Assembly (NCBI RefSeq): GCF_007830035.1 | Contig: NZ_VLKN01000003.1 | Span: forward strand, 62,001 to 126,000 | Source of the DNA: Luteimonas cucumeris | GTDB taxonomy: Bacteria; Pseudomonadota; Gammaproteobacteria; Xanthomonadales; Xanthomonadaceae | Length of the DNA: 64,000 nucleotides | Direction of reading: 5' to 3' | In this document: positions 36,055 to 45,489 of the stretch, one piece after another | Position numbering within the stretch: position 1 is the stretch's first letter | How the letters are laid out: every line of letters starts with the position of its first letter | The notes under the pieces: model-generated | The model's input: the letters and a program-made list of their open reading frames with translations, nothing else | Databases searched by the model: none | Told to the model about the DNA's origin: nothing | Program-made: the position numbers and the translations under genes

Positions 36055-36438
36055 ATGAAGCGCACACAAAGGGGCATCACCCTGATCGGGTTCCTGGTCG
36101 TGCTGGCGGTGGCGGGTTTCTTCGCCTATGTCGGCATGAAGCTGTTCCCGATGTATTCGGAGTTCTACAGCGTCAAGTCGGCGATGAAGGGGCTGGCCAA
36201 CGAGCCGGGCATCGCCACCCAGGATCCGGCCAAGATCCAGGACCTGTTCTTCCGCCGGCTGTACATCAGCTATTCCGACAACGTGAAGCCGGAAAACGTG
36301 AAGCTGACCCGCGGCGACCGCGGCTGGAAGATGGAAGTGGATTACGAAGTGCGCAAGCCGATGATCTACAACATCGACGTGGTCGGCAGATTCAATGCCG
36401 TGCAAGAGTTGACCCGTGCCGGCAGTACCGACGCCTGA
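36055..36438 (+). CDS. DUF4845 family membrane protein
   Basis: A 127-aa protein with a short basic start, a prepilin-like N-terminus [21 protein letters not shown] and a small periplasmic domain with [12 protein letters not shown] and [22 protein letters not shown]4845 genes lie between lepB and rnc in many gammaproteobacteria; the function is unknown. A GGGGAG ribosome site precedes the start. Its last 23 bases overlap the rnc start. Confidence 0.9.
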   Translation: MKRTQRGITLIGFLVVLAVAGFFAYVGMKLFPMYSEFYSVKSAMKGLANEPGIATQDPAKIQDLFFRRLYISYSDNVKPENVKLTRGDRGWKMEVDYEVRKPMIYNIDVVGRFNAVQELTRAGSTDA

Positions 36439-37114
36439 TCGCAGCACGGATGCCGGAGACCTGGTCTTCGGTGGTCATGCGTTCAAGGACGCGGGCCTGC
36501 TCAGGCAGGCCCTGACCCATCGCAGCGCCGGGGCGCCGCACAACGAACGGCTGGAATTCCTCGGCGACGCACTGGTCGGGTTGATCGTCGCCGATGCGCT
36601 CTACACGCGCTGGCCCAAGGCCGACGAGGGCGTGCTGACGCGGGCGCGTTCCGAACTGGTGCGCGAATCGTCGCTGGCGTTGATCGCACGCACGATGGAC
36701 ATCGGCGGCGCTCTGATCCTCGGCCCAGGCGAAATGAAGTCCGGCGGACACCGCCGCGATTCGATCCTGTCCGATGCGCTCGAAGCGCTGGTGGGCGCGA
36801 TCTATCTCGACGCCGGTTATGCGGCCTGCCGCGATGCGGTGCTGCCGTGGTTCGCGCAGGCGATAGACGACCTGCCGGTCGGCAAGGTCGACAAGGATGC
36901 CAAGACCCGCCTGCAGGAATGGCTGCAGGCCAGACAGCGGCCATTGCCGCTGTACGAGCCGGTATCGGAGAGCGGCGACGACCACGCCAAGGTCTTCCGC
37001 GTGCGTTGCCGGCTGGTCGACATCGATATCGCCGCCGAAGGCGAGGGCAGTTCGCGTCGCGTCGCCGAGCAGGCGGCCGCCGAAGCCGTGCTGCAGGTAT
37101 TGCTGGTCGCTTAG
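36416..37114 (+). CDS. rnc: Ribonuclease III
   Basis: Double-strand-specific endonuclease for rRNA and mRNA processing, 232 aa. The RNase III signature [13 protein letters not shown] is at 43-55, with further metal ligands in [15 protein letters not shown]. The dsRNA-binding domain (about 155-230) ends [15 protein letters not shown]. It uses a GTG start inside the end of the DUF4845 gene, which gives the family-like N-terminus and suggests coupling. Confidence 0.95.
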   Translation: MPAVPTPDRSTDAGDLVFGGHAFKDAGLLRQALTHRSAGAPHNERLEFLGDALVGLIVADALYTRWPKADEGVLTRARSELVRESSLALIARTMDIGGALILGPGEMKSGGHRRDSILSDALEALVGAIYLDAGYAACRDAVLPWFAQAIDDLPVGKVDKDAKTRLQEWLQARQRPLPLYEPVSESGDDHAKVFRVRCRLVDIDIAAEGEGSSRRVAEQAAAEAVLQVLLVA

Positions 37115-37186
37115 CCAGAGCGGAGCGTGCTCCGCTGCGGTTGCTCCAGCATTGCCCTCGGCCTGGACCAGGCGGACAATCCGCGC

Positions 37187-38095
37187 ATGAATTCCTCAAC
37201 TCACCGCGCCGGCAGCGTCGCGATCATCGGCCGCCCGAACGTCGGCAAGTCGACTCTGGTCAACGCGCTGGTCGGTGCCAAGGTCAGCATCACGTCCAAG
37301 CGGCCGCAGACCACGCGCCATCGGCTGCTGGGCATCGCCACGTTTTCCGAAGGCCAGATCGCGCTGGTCGACACGCCCGGCCTGCATCGCGAGCAGGGCA
37401 AGTCGACCGCTTCGGCGATGCACCGCTGGATGAACCGTGCCGCGCGCGGTGCGCTGGAAGGTGTCGATGCGGCGGTGCTGGTGGTCGAGGCCGGACGCTG
37501 GGACGACGAGGATACGCTCGCCTTCGATGCGCTGCGGCAGGCAGGCGTGCCGGTGGTGCTGGCGGTGAATCAGGTCGACAAGCTGCGCGAGAAGGCCGCG
37601 TTGCTGCCTTATCTGGCAAAAGTGACCGAAGGCCGCGAGTTCGCCAGCGTGCATCCGATTTCGGCGCTGAAGCGCAGCGGCCTGGAAGCGCTGGTCACGA
37701 CGCTGCTGCAACTGCTGCCGGAAGCACCACCGATGTACGGCGAGGACGAGATCACCGACAAGAGCCAACGCTTCCTGGCTGGCGAAATGGTGCGTGAGCA
37801 GTTGATGCGCCAGCTCGGCGCGGAGCTGCCGTATGCCGCCACGGTCGAGATCGAGCGCTTCGTCGAGGATGGCGAGCTGCTGCGCATCGGCGCGGTGATC
37901 TGGGTCGAGCGCGACAGCCAGAAGGCGATCGTGATCGGCAAGGGCGGCTCGCGATTGCGTGAAGTCGGCACGCTGGCGCGCTCGCACATGGAGCAGCTGT
38001 TCGGCCGCAAGGTATTCCTGGAAACCTGGGTGCGCGTGCGCGAAGGCTGGTCGGATGACGAGGCTGCGCTGCGCACCTTGGGTTATCACGACTGA
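37187..38095 (+). CDS. era: GTPase Era
   Basis: A 302-aa GTPase that binds the 3' end of 16S rRNA in 30S maturation. G1 GRPNVGKST is at 15-23, G3 is DTPGLH and G4 is NQVD. The C-terminal KH domain carries [18 protein letters not shown] and [12 protein letters not shown]. It is flanked by rnc and recO as usual. Confidence 0.97.
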   Translation: MNSSTHRAGSVAIIGRPNVGKSTLVNALVGAKVSITSKRPQTTRHRLLGIATFSEGQIALVDTPGLHREQGKSTASAMHRWMNRAARGALEGVDAAVLVVEAGRWDDEDTLAFDALRQAGVPVVLAVNQVDKLREKAALLPYLAKVTEGREFASVHPISALKRSGLEALVTTLLQLLPEAPPMYGEDEITDKSQRFLAGEMVREQLMRQLGAELPYAATVEIERFVEDGELLRIGAVIWVERDSQKAIVIGKGGSRLREVGTLARSHMEQLFGRKVFLETWVRVREGWSDDEAALRTLGYHD

Positions 38096-38135
38096 GTGCA
38101 GCCTGCCCGCGTGTCGCTCGCATGAGTCGGATCCC

Positions 38136-38876
38136 ATGCGCATAGAGGACCAGGCTGCCTACGTGCTGCATGCAAGACCCTGGCGCGAGACGAGCGTGCT
38201 GGTGGAAGTACTGAGCGCGGATCACGGCCGTGTCGGCCTGCTTGCGCGCGGCGTACAGGGCCCGAAACGACAGCCACTGCGTGCAGCGCTGCAGCCGCTG
38301 CAGCACATCCGTTTCAATGCCGTGCAGCGCGGCGAACTGGCGAGCTTGAACGGTGCCGAGGCACTGGACGTGGCCCCCCGGCTGGCCGGCGATGCGGCCC
38401 TGGCCGGTTTCTACATCAGTGAACTGGTGCTGCGCCTGGCGCCGCGCAACGATCCGCACGGCGAGTTGTACCTGGCGTTTGGCCGCACGCGCGCACGGCT
38501 CGCCACGGATGAGCCGCTGGCCTGGACGCTGCGCCGGTTCGAACGCGATCTGCTCGACGCACTGGGTTTCGGCTTCTCGCTGGACGTCGACGGCGATGGC
38601 GAAGCGATCGATCCGGCCGCGCGTTATCGGCTCGATCCGGAGCATGGTCCGCGCCGCCTGCTCAGCGACCGCGGCCAGCGCGATCGCGACGAGGCCGCCA
38701 CGGGCCAGGCATTGCTGGCGCTGGCGCACGACTGGCAACCCGCTGCCGACGATCTGGCCAGCCTGCGCCGCGCCCTGCGCACGGTGCTGGCGCATCACCT
38801 GGGCGGGCGAGGACTGAAATCGTGGGAGCTGATCGGCCAGTTGGGACGAGTGCGGCCGCGCGTGGCCGAAGACTGA
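38136..38876 (+). CDS. recO: DNA repair protein RecO
   Basis: A 246-aa recombination mediator that works with RecR. The N-terminal OB fold begins [20 protein letters not shown], with the later [20 protein letters not shown]. The helical C-terminal half includes [20 protein letters not shown]. The zinc finger of some RecO proteins is not present, as is usual in gammaproteobacteria. It ends the rnc-era-recO run and converges with the response regulator gene. Confidence 0.95.
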   Translation: MRIEDQAAYVLHARPWRETSVLVEVLSADHGRVGLLARGVQGPKRQPLRAALQPLQHIRFNAVQRGELASLNGAEALDVAPRLAGDAALAGFYISELVLRLAPRNDPHGELYLAFGRTRARLATDEPLAWTLRRFERDLLDALGFGFSLDVDGDGEAIDPAARYRLDPEHGPRRLLSDRGQRDRDEAATGQALLALAHDWQPAADDLASLRRALRTVLAHHLGGRGLKSWELIGQLGRVRPRVAED

Positions 38877-38881
38877 CGGCC

Positions 38882-39607
38882 CTAACCTGGGTTCGACGAC
38901 AGCGTCTGCTCCACGATGTCGGCGAACATGGAAATACCTCCAGGCTGATCGATGTCCGCATCCAGCCGCCCGACGGTGGCGGCCAATCGCGAGGCGCCGA
39001 CGAAGCCGCAACTGGCCTTGAGCCGGTGCAGCAGGTTGCGCGCGGCCTGATGTCCGCCGTGCTCCAGCGCGGCCAGGATCGCGTCGCGTTGCACCGGCAG
39101 TTCGGTCACGAACAGCGTGCGCAGCGATGCGACGTGTTCACGGTTGCCGTTCATGGCCCGCAGCGCGATTGCGTCGTCCCAGAGCAGCAGGCTGGAGTGG
39201 AACGCGTCGTGCGTCGTGCTCCCGGTCGTGCCGCCCAGCGCCCGTGCGATTGCCTCGTGCAGCTGTCCGGCGTTCAACGGCTTGACCAGCGTCGCCAGGA
39301 AACCTGCCTGCAGCAGCGCCGCATGATCGCTGTTGTCCTGTGATGCAGTGTGTGCGAGCGCCGGCGTCGCGACGTCGTGCTGGCGCAACCTGACGAGAAG
39401 GTCGGTGCCGCTACCGTCCGGCAGGCGTGCATCGAACAACCACAAGGCATATCGATGCCGGGTCGCCAGCACGAGGGCAGTGGTTACCGAATCGGCTGCA
39501 TCGACCTCGGCCGGATAAGCCTCGGCCGCGGCGGCCAGAAATGCCCGGGTGGTGGGGTCGTCCTCGACCAGCAACAAGCGTGGCTTCATCGCAATTGCAT
39601 CCTGCAT
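38882..39607 (-). CDS. Response regulator with REC and HPt domains
   Basis: A 241-aa protein with two phosphorelay domains and no DNA-binding part. The receiver domain (about 8-120) has the acidic pair VEDD, phospho-acceptor Asp59 (LFDARLPDGSG), a Thr/Ser switch (AHTAS) and Lys in LVKPLN. The HPt domain (about 140-235) has the histidine in LLHRLKASCGFVGA. Such REC-HPt proteins relay phosphate between hybrid kinases and final regulators. No histidine kinase is adjacent. A start six codons in (39589) is equally possible. It diverges from the next gene by 15 bases. Confidence 0.88.
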   Translation of the reverse strand: MQDAIAMKPRLLLVEDDPTTRAFLAAAAEAYPAEVDAADSVTTALVLATRHRYALWLFDARLPDGSGTDLLVRLRQHDVATPALAHTASQDNSDHAALLQAGFLATLVKPLNAGQLHEAIARALGGTTGSTTHDAFHSSLLLWDDAIALRAMNGNREHVASLRTLFVTELPVQRDAILAALEHGGHQAARNLLHRLKASCGFVGASRLAATVGRLDADIDQPGGISMFADIVEQTLSSNPG

Positions 39608-39622
39608 CGTTATGCTCTGTCC

Positions 39623-41641
39623 ATGTCCTTGCCGATGTTACGCCTGCTGCCTTGGTTGCTGCTTGCCTGTGCCGGGCCGGTATCGGCGCGGACCTTGACT
39701 GCGAAGATCGATCGGGTGACGACCGCCGTCGCCACGCTCGAAGGCGTCAGCGTGCGGCTGGAGTGGCCGGCGCAGGCGACGCAGGGCGAACTGTCGCTTA
39801 CCGCCAGGCGGATTTCGGCGCCCGACCTGGGCTACCGCTATGCCGATGTGTCCTGGCGCTGTCCGCTGCTGCGCGACGGGCAGGGTGGCTGGCGTTGCGA
39901 TGGCGCGCTGCGCGCAGGCAAGGGCAGGCCGCTGCAGTTGTCGCTGGACCTGGGCGCGGCCAGCACCGATGCCGTGCTGTCGCAGGGCAGGTCGCGTTTC
40001 GCGCTGCACCGACGCGCGGCTGCGCCGGACCTGACCACGCTCGACCTGACCCGCGTGCCGGTGGCGTGGGCGCAGGCGCTGGCCGGCCAGGCATGGGCGG
40101 ACGCGAGGCTCAAGTCGGGCACGCTCGACGGCAAGCTGGTCGTGGACGCTTCCGAACGCAAGCCCTTGCGTGTTGCCGGCACGCTCGAGTTGTCCGGTGC
40201 AGGTTTCGATACGCCCGACGGCAGCGTTGCCGCGGAAAACATCGCAGGCAGGTTCGACATCGATTACCGCAAGGCCGCCGACAACGCGCAGGTGATCCTT
40301 GCTGGAAAGCTGCGCCAGGGCGAATTCCTCGCCGGCAACGCCTACGTGGTGTTGCCGGCGGTCCCGGTCGACCTGCGGATCGAGGCGAGCCAGTCCGGCA
40401 ACGAGGGCTGGCGCCTGCCGCATTTCGAATGGCGCGATGGCAATGCCCTGCAGGTCACCGGCCGTGCGGCCTGGTCGGCCGATGCCGAACTGCGTGATCT
40501 GCAGGTGGACATGGATAGCGACGATGTGTCGCCGCTGCGAGAACGCTATCTGTCCGGCTGGCTGGCGCTGGCCGGATTGAGCGGGATCGGCCTGGATGGC
40601 GCGCTTGACGCGCGGGTGCGTCTGCAGGGTGGAAAACTCGAGGTGGTCGACGCCCGCCTGCGCGACGTGGCCATACGCGATGACCGCGACCGCTTCGCGT
40701 TCGAAGGGCTCGACGGCGCGGTACGTTTTTCCGCGGATGTGCCGGTGACCAGCGAATTGCATTGGCGCGGCGGACAACTGCAGGGAATGGATTTCGGTGC
40801 GGCGACCTTGCCCTTCGAGAGCCGCGATGGCGTACTGCGCCTGCAGCGGCAGGTCGTGATCGCCATGCTCGGCGGCCGCGTCGACCTGGAGTCGATGGAG
40901 TTGCGTCCACCGGGTGCGGACGCTGGCATGCAGATCGAATTCGGCCTGACGCTCAGCCGCATCGACATTGGCAGGATCGCCACGGCGCTGCAGTTGCCGG
41001 CGTTCACCGGCGAACTGAGCGGCTACATCCCGCGCGCGCGTTATGCCGACGACCGCATCGATTTCGACGGCGGCCTGGCACTGGAGCTGTTCGATGGCCG
41101 CGTGCAGGTGTCGTCGCTGGCGATGGAACGGCCGTTCGGCGTGGCACCCACGCTGTCCGCCGATATCGCGCTGGAAGACATCGACCTGCAGGCGCTGACC
41201 GGCGTTTTCGATTTCGGCAGCATCAGCGGACGGATGGATGGACGCATCGGCGACCTGCGCCTGGTCGACTGGAGCGCCACCGCCTTCAATGCCGAACTGC
41301 ACACCGAACGCAGTCCTGGCGTGCGCCAGCGCATCAGCCAGCGCGCGGTGCAGAACATTTCGAGCGTCGGCGATGCGTCGTTCGTGGGCAGCCTGCAGGG
41401 GCAGCTGATCGGCCTGTTCGATGATTTCGGCTACAAGCGGATCGGCATTTCCTGCCGGCTCGCGAACGAGGTCTGCGAGATGGGCGGCCTGCATTCAGCC
41501 GGCGACGGATTTACTATCGTCGAAGGAGCCGGCATTCCGCGTCTGGACGTGGTCGGCTACAACCGGCGCGTCGACTGGCCGACGCTGGTCGATCGTGTGG
41601 CGGCGGTCGGCAAGGGCGATGTCAAGCCGGTGTTCGAGTAG
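39623..41641 (+). CDS. YdbH-like AsmA-family envelope protein
   Basis: A 672-aa exported protein with an N-terminal hydrophobic segment (LRLLPWLLLACAGPVSA) that could be a signal peptide or anchor. A long repetitive beta-rich body follows, as in AsmA-like lipid-transfer bridges. The end matches the YdbH C-terminus: GRMDGRIGDLRLVDW, RISQRAVQNISS, FGYKRIGISCRL and DVVGYNRRVDWPTLV. In E. coli YdbH (879 aa), with lipoprotein YnbE and YdbL, forms an intermembrane bridge for phospholipid. The next gene here is a DUF1318 lipoprotein, which supports that reading. It is shorter than the E. coli protein. Confidence 0.8.
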   Translation: MSLPMLRLLPWLLLACAGPVSARTLTAKIDRVTTAVATLEGVSVRLEWPAQATQGELSLTARRISAPDLGYRYADVSWRCPLLRDGQGGWRCDGALRAGKGRPLQLSLDLGAASTDAVLSQGRSRFALHRRAAAPDLTTLDLTRVPVAWAQALAGQAWADARLKSGTLDGKLVVDASERKPLRVAGTLELSGAGFDTPDGSVAAENIAGRFDIDYRKAADNAQVILAGKLRQGEFLAGNAYVVLPAVPVDLRIEASQSGNEGWRLPHFEWRDGNALQVTGRAAWSADAELRDLQVDMDSDDVSPLRERYLSGWLALAGLSGIGLDGALDARVRLQGGKLEVVDARLRDVAIRDDRDRFAFEGLDGAVRFSADVPVTSELHWRGGQLQGMDFGAATLPFESRDGVLRLQRQVVIAMLGGRVDLESMELRPPGADAGMQIEFGLTLSRIDIGRIATALQLPAFTGELSGYIPRARYADDRIDFDGGLALELFDGRVQVSSLAMERPFGVAPTLSADIALEDIDLQALTGVFDFGSISGRMDGRIGDLRLVDWSATAFNAELHTERSPGVRQRISQRAVQNISSVGDASFVGSLQGQLIGLFDDFGYKRIGISCRLANEVCEMGGLHSAGDGFTIVEGAGIPRLDVVGYNRRVDWPTLVDRVAAVGKGDVKPVFE

Positions 41642-41642
41642 T

Positions 41643-41738
41643 GGGGGCTGGGATCTGGGATCTAGGGGCTGAAAGCGTCGCAGTTGTTTACCGCTTTTGC
41701 TCGCGCCCCAGTCCCCAGCCCCTAGTCCCTTTTTTTTT
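41643..41738 (+). repeat. Paired-arm hairpin repeat, GGGGCTGGG type, ending in nine T's
   Basis: The left arm (about 41643-41671) is made of GGGGCTGGGATCTGGGATCT units. The right arm (about 41709-41729) is CAGTCCCCAGCCCCTAGTCC plus C, its near complement. The spacer has GAAAGCGTCGCAG and TTTACCGCTTTT. Nine T's (41730-41738) follow the right arm, so on the plus strand it looks like an intrinsic terminator or attenuator between the YdbH-like gene and its lipoprotein partner. Confidence 0.75.
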
Positions 41739-41754
41739 CACCCAGGAGAACACC

Positions 41755-42354
41755 ATGCGTCGTTGGTTGGGAATGCCGATAACCGCCGCGCTCGCGTTGA
41801 CCGCGTGCGTGACCATCAATGTCTACTTCCCGGCCGCGGAAGCCAAGGAAGCGGCCAAGGAATTCGTCGAGAAGGTGATCGGCGAAGAGGGCACGACACC
41901 GGCGCCCGGGCAGGACGAAGGCAAGCCCGGCGGTGGCATGGCGCTGCGCTTCGATCCGTTGATGCTGATCGGCATCTCGCCCGCGCACGCGCAGACGACG
42001 CCGGACATCACCATCAAGACACCGGCGATCCAGGCGATCCAGTCGCGGATGGCATCGCGCTTTGACGGTACGTTGCGCAAGCACTTCGACGCCGGCGCGC
42101 TGGGCTTCAGCAATAGCGGTGAAGTCAGTGTGCGCGACGCCGCCAAGATTCCGCTGGGCGATCGCGTCGCGGTCAACCAGGCGGTGGCCGAGCAGAACCG
42201 CGATGCCAAGGCGGTCTATCGCGAGATCGCAGTCGCCAACAATCATCCGGAATGGGAAGCGCAGATCCGCAGCGTGTTCGCGCGCCAGTGGGTGGCCAGC
42301 GCACGCAGCGGCTGGTGGTATCAGGACGCGGGCGGCGCCTGGAAGCAGAAGTAA
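41755..42354 (+). CDS. DUF1318 (YdbL-like) lipoprotein with YnbE-like head
   Basis: A 199-aa predicted lipoprotein. The signal peptide ends in the lipobox LTAC (Cys19), followed by VTINVYFPAAEAKEAAKEF, which recalls the short YnbE lipoprotein. After a Gly/Pro linker comes a second hydrophobic stretch ending SPAHAQ, like a leftover signal-peptidase site. The DUF1318 domain follows, with GEVSVRDAAKIPLGDRVAVNQ, VAEQNRDAKAVYREIA and ARSGWWYQD. In E. coli ynbE and ydbL are separate genes after ydbH; here one gene seems to carry both parts. A CAGGAG site precedes the start. Confidence 0.82.
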   Translation: MRRWLGMPITAALALTACVTINVYFPAAEAKEAAKEFVEKVIGEEGTTPAPGQDEGKPGGGMALRFDPLMLIGISPAHAQTTPDITIKTPAIQAIQSRMASRFDGTLRKHFDAGALGFSNSGEVSVRDAAKIPLGDRVAVNQAVAEQNRDAKAVYREIAVANNHPEWEAQIRSVFARQWVASARSGWWYQDAGGAWKQK

Positions 42355-42366
42355 CGGCAGCTTGTT

Positions 42367-42417
42367 GCGGGGCAGGGCCGGCTTCTCCGTTATGGGAGGG
42401 GCTTCGGCCTGCCCCGC
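42367..42417. other. 13-bp inverted repeat between the DUF1318 gene and rlmD
   Basis: GCGGGGCAGGGCCG and CGGCCTGCCCCGC pair with one bulged base around a 24-base centre that has GGGAGGGGC. It starts 12 bases after the DUF1318 stop. It may act as a terminator; no T run follows. Confidence 0.5.
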
Positions 42418-42509
42418 GACTTTGGGGCGGACCCCGCGGTTGTCTGGTCGCGACCGGCGCGCGATGGCATCTGCGACAATATGCGGCCCATCGCCGATTC
42501 CTGCGCTTA

Positions 42510-43838
42510 GTGGCCCGCCTAGACCAGACCCCGTTCTCCGCCGACATCCTCGATCTGAGCCACGACGGCCGCGGTGTCGCCCGCCGCGACAATGGCAAGA
42601 CCGTGTTCATCGCCGGCGCCTTGCCGGGCGAAACGGTCATGGCGAAACAGACCGCACGCTCGCGCAGCTTCGACGAAGCGGTCACGCTGGAAGTGCTGCA
42701 GGCCTCGCCGGATCGCGTGCCGCCGCGCTGCCCGCATTTCGGTACCTGTGGCGGCTGCGCGCTGCAGCACCTGGACGAGGCAAAGCAGATCCTGGCCAAA
42801 CAGCGCGTGCTGCGCGAGAACTTCGAGCGCATCGGACACGTCACGCCGGAATCCTGGCTGCCGCCGCTGACCGACGACGCCTGGGGCTATCGCCGAAAGG
42901 GACGTTTTTCGGTGCGCCGCGTCGAGAAGAAGGACAAGACCCTGGTCGGTTTTCGCGAGGCCGATCCGCGCTTCGTCGCCGACCTGTCGATATGCCATAC
43001 CGTGATACCGCAGATCGGCGACGGCATCGCCGCATTGGCCACACTGGTCGATGGCCTGGACGCGCGCCGCGACATTCCGCAGATCGAATTCATCGCTGGC
43101 GACAGCACTCCCGATTACAGCGGGATCGCACTGGTGTTCCGCCATCTCCAGCCGCTGTCCGAACGCGACCGCGATGCCCTGGTCGCCTTTGCGCAGGCGC
43201 AGGGCTTCGCCATCTTCCTGCAGCCTGGCGGCGTGGATTCGGTACATCCGCTATGGCCGGAAGCGCCGTCGCTGTCGTTTCGCCTGCCTGCGTGGGACGT
43301 GGAATTGCAGTTCCAGCCGCTCGACTTCATCCAGGTCAATGCCGGCCTCAACCAGAAGATGATCGCGCTGGCCCTGGACCTGCTCGACCTGAAACCGGAA
43401 GACCGCGTGCTCGATCTGTTCTGCGGACTCGGCAACTTCACCCTGCCGCTGGCGCGGATCGCGCGGGAAGTGGTCGGCGTCGAAGGCGAGGCCGGGCTGG
43501 TGGCGCGCGCCCGCGCCAATGCCACGCACAATGGATTGACCAATGCCCAGTTCCATGCCGCCGACCTGGCCCAGAACCTGGGCGGTCATGCCTGGATGCG
43601 CGCCGGCTTCGACAAGCTGCTGCTGGACCCGCCGCGTTCCGGCGCCGACGCCGTTCTGAAACAATTGCCTTTGAAGGGTTTGAAGCGGATCGTCTATGTC
43701 AGCTGCCATCCGGCCTCGCTGGCGCGCGATGCGGGCTACCTGGTGAACGAGCGCGGCTGGAAACTGCGCAGCGCGGGCGTGATGGACATGTTTCCGCATA
43801 CCGCGCATGTGGAGTCGATCGCGATGTTTGAACTGTAG
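42510..43838 (+). CDS. rlmD: 23S rRNA (uracil-1939-C5)-methyltransferase RlmD
   Basis: A 442-aa RumA-type enzyme. An N-terminal TRAM domain precedes the 4Fe-4S cysteines (RCPHFGTCGGCALQHL and a later Cys in LSICHTV). The SAM domain has VLDLFCGLGNFTLP, the LDPPRSGADAV block and catalytic Cys in IVYVSCHPASLARD. The GTG start at 42510 is the only start that gives the proper TRAM beginning (VARLDQTPFSADILDLSHDG). A REP-like hairpin follows its stop. Confidence 0.94.
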   Translation: MARLDQTPFSADILDLSHDGRGVARRDNGKTVFIAGALPGETVMAKQTARSRSFDEAVTLEVLQASPDRVPPRCPHFGTCGGCALQHLDEAKQILAKQRVLRENFERIGHVTPESWLPPLTDDAWGYRRKGRFSVRRVEKKDKTLVGFREADPRFVADLSICHTVIPQIGDGIAALATLVDGLDARRDIPQIEFIAGDSTPDYSGIALVFRHLQPLSERDRDALVAFAQAQGFAIFLQPGGVDSVHPLWPEAPSLSFRLPAWDVELQFQPLDFIQVNAGLNQKMIALALDLLDLKPEDRVLDLFCGLGNFTLPLARIAREVVGVEGEAGLVARARANATHNGLTNAQFHAADLAQNLGGHAWMRAGFDKLLLDPPRSGADAVLKQLPLKGLKRIVYVSCHPASLARDAGYLVNERGWKLRSAGVMDMFPHTAHVESIAMFEL

Positions 43839-43844
43839 TTTTTA

Positions 43845-43878
43845 AGCCGTCATTCCCGCCTTCGCGGGAATGACGGCT
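43845..43878. repeat. REP-like perfect 15-bp palindrome after rlmD
   Basis: AGCCGTCATTCCCGC, loop CTTC, GCGGGAATGACGGCT: the longest and most intact copy of the motif also at 2650 and 21373. It starts seven bases after the rlmD stop and could serve as a transcript end. Confidence 0.85.
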
Positions 43879-43897
43879 AAAGAAAAGGACGAGAAAA

Positions 43898-44416
43898 GTG
43901 GGCATCGAAATCGAATACAAGTTCCTGGTGGTCGACGACAGCTGGCGCCAGTTTGCGTACAAGGTCGTACCGATGGCGCAGGGTTACATCAACGACCAGG
44001 CAGCATTGGACAGCGGCGCGCAGCAGGCGTCGGTGCGGGTACGCATTGCCGACGAAGCGGGTTTCCTGAACCTGAAATCGCGCGACCTCGGACCGACCCG
44101 GCTGGAGTTCGACTATCCGATTCCCGTGGCCGAGGCGCGCGCGTTGCTGGGCTTGTGCGTCGGCGGCGTCATCAAGAAGCGCCGGCATTACCTGAACCAT
44201 GACGGGCATGTCTGGGAGGTCGATGAATTCCTGGGCGACAACGCCGGCCTGGTCGTCGCTGAAATCGAGTTGGCGTCGGTGGGCGAGGGCTTCGAAAAGC
44301 CCGCCTGGGCAGGCGCCGATGTCACCGAACAATCGCGTTACTACAATCTGGCGTTGGCCTCGCGTCCGTATTCGCAATGGAGCGAAGCGGAGCGGGCCGG
44401 CGCCGGTGGCGTCTAG
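43898..44416 (+). CDS. CYTH-domain protein
   Basis: A 172-aa triphosphate-tunnel enzyme (adenylate cyclase class IV / thiamine triphosphatase / inorganic triphosphatase family). The ExExK signature is present as EIEYKF at residues 4-9, with RVRIADEAGFLNLKSRD, KKRRHYL, WEVDEFLGDNAGLVVAEIEL forming the tunnel strands. The short length fits the stand-alone bacterial CYTH group whose usual activity is tripolyphosphatase. GTG start at 43898, as the motif requires. Confidence 0.9.
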   Translation: MGIEIEYKFLVVDDSWRQFAYKVVPMAQGYINDQAALDSGAQQASVRVRIADEAGFLNLKSRDLGPTRLEFDYPIPVAEARALLGLCVGGVIKKRRHYLNHDGHVWEVDEFLGDNAGLVVAEIELASVGEGFEKPAWAGADVTEQSRYYNLALASRPYSQWSEAERAGAGGV

Positions 44417-44481
44417 CGCATGCTTCACGTCGTCCATGCCACCATGATCCGTGCGCGCCGCGCACGTTACGGAGATCCGCA

Positions 44482-45489
44482 ATGCTCGTGATCGGCGTCG
44501 CTGGCACCGAACTGAACGCGCAGGAGCGCGACTGGCTGCAGCACGATGCCTGCGCCGGCGTGATCCTGTTCAAGCGCAACTTCGCCTCGCGCGCGCAGGT
44601 GGCGGAATTGTCGGCCGCGATCCGTGCCGCCGCGCCGCGGCCGCAGCTGGTCTGCGTTGACCAGGAAGGCGGGCGCGTGCAGCGTTTCCGCGAGGGCTAC
44701 AGCGCGCTGCCACCCCTGGAGGAAATCGGCCGCATGTACGCAGCCGATCCGATCGCGGCGCTTGAACTGGCGCAGGAACATGCCTGGCTCATGGCCAGCG
44801 AGGTGCGTGCCAGCGGCGTCGACCTGAGCTTCGCGCCGGTGGCGGATGTCGGCCACGGCAATCTCGCGATCGGCAACCGTTCCTTTTCCGAAGAGCCGCA
44901 TGTGGTCGCCGAATTCACGCGCGCCTACGTCCGCGGTATGCATGCGGCCGGCATGGCCGCGACGCTCAAGCATTTTCCCGGCCACGGCACGGTGCGCGAG
45001 GACACGCATTTCGACAACGCGATCGACAACCGTCCGCTGGCGGAATTGCAACATCGCGACCTCGTTCCATTCGTCGCCGGCATCGACGCGGGCGCCGACG
45101 CGGTGATGATGGCGCACATCGTCTATCCGCAGGTTGCGCCCGAACCGGCCGGCTATTCCGCCCGCTGGATCCAGGACGTCCTGCGTGAGGACATGGGTTT
45201 CCGCGGCGTGGTGTTCTCCGATGACATAGGCATGAAGGCCGCGTTCTCGGCAGGCGGCATCAAGGCGCGCGTCGACGCGCACCTGGACGCCGGCTGCGAC
45301 GTGGTGCTGGTCTGCCATCCGGAGCTGGTCGAGGAATCGCTGGCCGCGGTACGGGATCGCGAGCTCAACACGATGGCCCTGATCGGCCTGATCGGCCGCG
45401 GCGCGATGGCCTGGGAAGGCCTGCTTGCCGAAACGCGCTACGGACACGCGCGCTCGCGCCTGACCGGTGACGCCGGGAGCGTGGCATGA
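44482..45489 (+). CDS. nagZ: Beta-N-acetylhexosaminidase NagZ
   Basis: Cytoplasmic glycoside hydrolase family 3 enzyme (335 aa) that removes GlcNAc from anhydro-muropeptides in cell wall recycling. It has VDQEGGRVQRF, the KHFPGHGTVREDTH block with the acid/base His, and the nucleophile Asp247 in VFSDDIGM. Start 44482 follows a GGAG site. Its stop overlaps the hpt start (ATGA at 45486-45489). Confidence 0.95.
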   Translation: MLVIGVAGTELNAQERDWLQHDACAGVILFKRNFASRAQVAELSAAIRAAAPRPQLVCVDQEGGRVQRFREGYSALPPLEEIGRMYAADPIAALELAQEHAWLMASEVRASGVDLSFAPVADVGHGNLAIGNRSFSEEPHVVAEFTRAYVRGMHAAGMAATLKHFPGHGTVREDTHFDNAIDNRPLAELQHRDLVPFVAGIDAGADAVMMAHIVYPQVAPEPAGYSARWIQDVLREDMGFRGVVFSDDIGMKAAFSAGGIKARVDAHLDAGCDVVLVCHPELVEESLAAVRDRELNTMALIGLIGRGAMAWEGLLAETRYGHARSRLTGDAGSVA

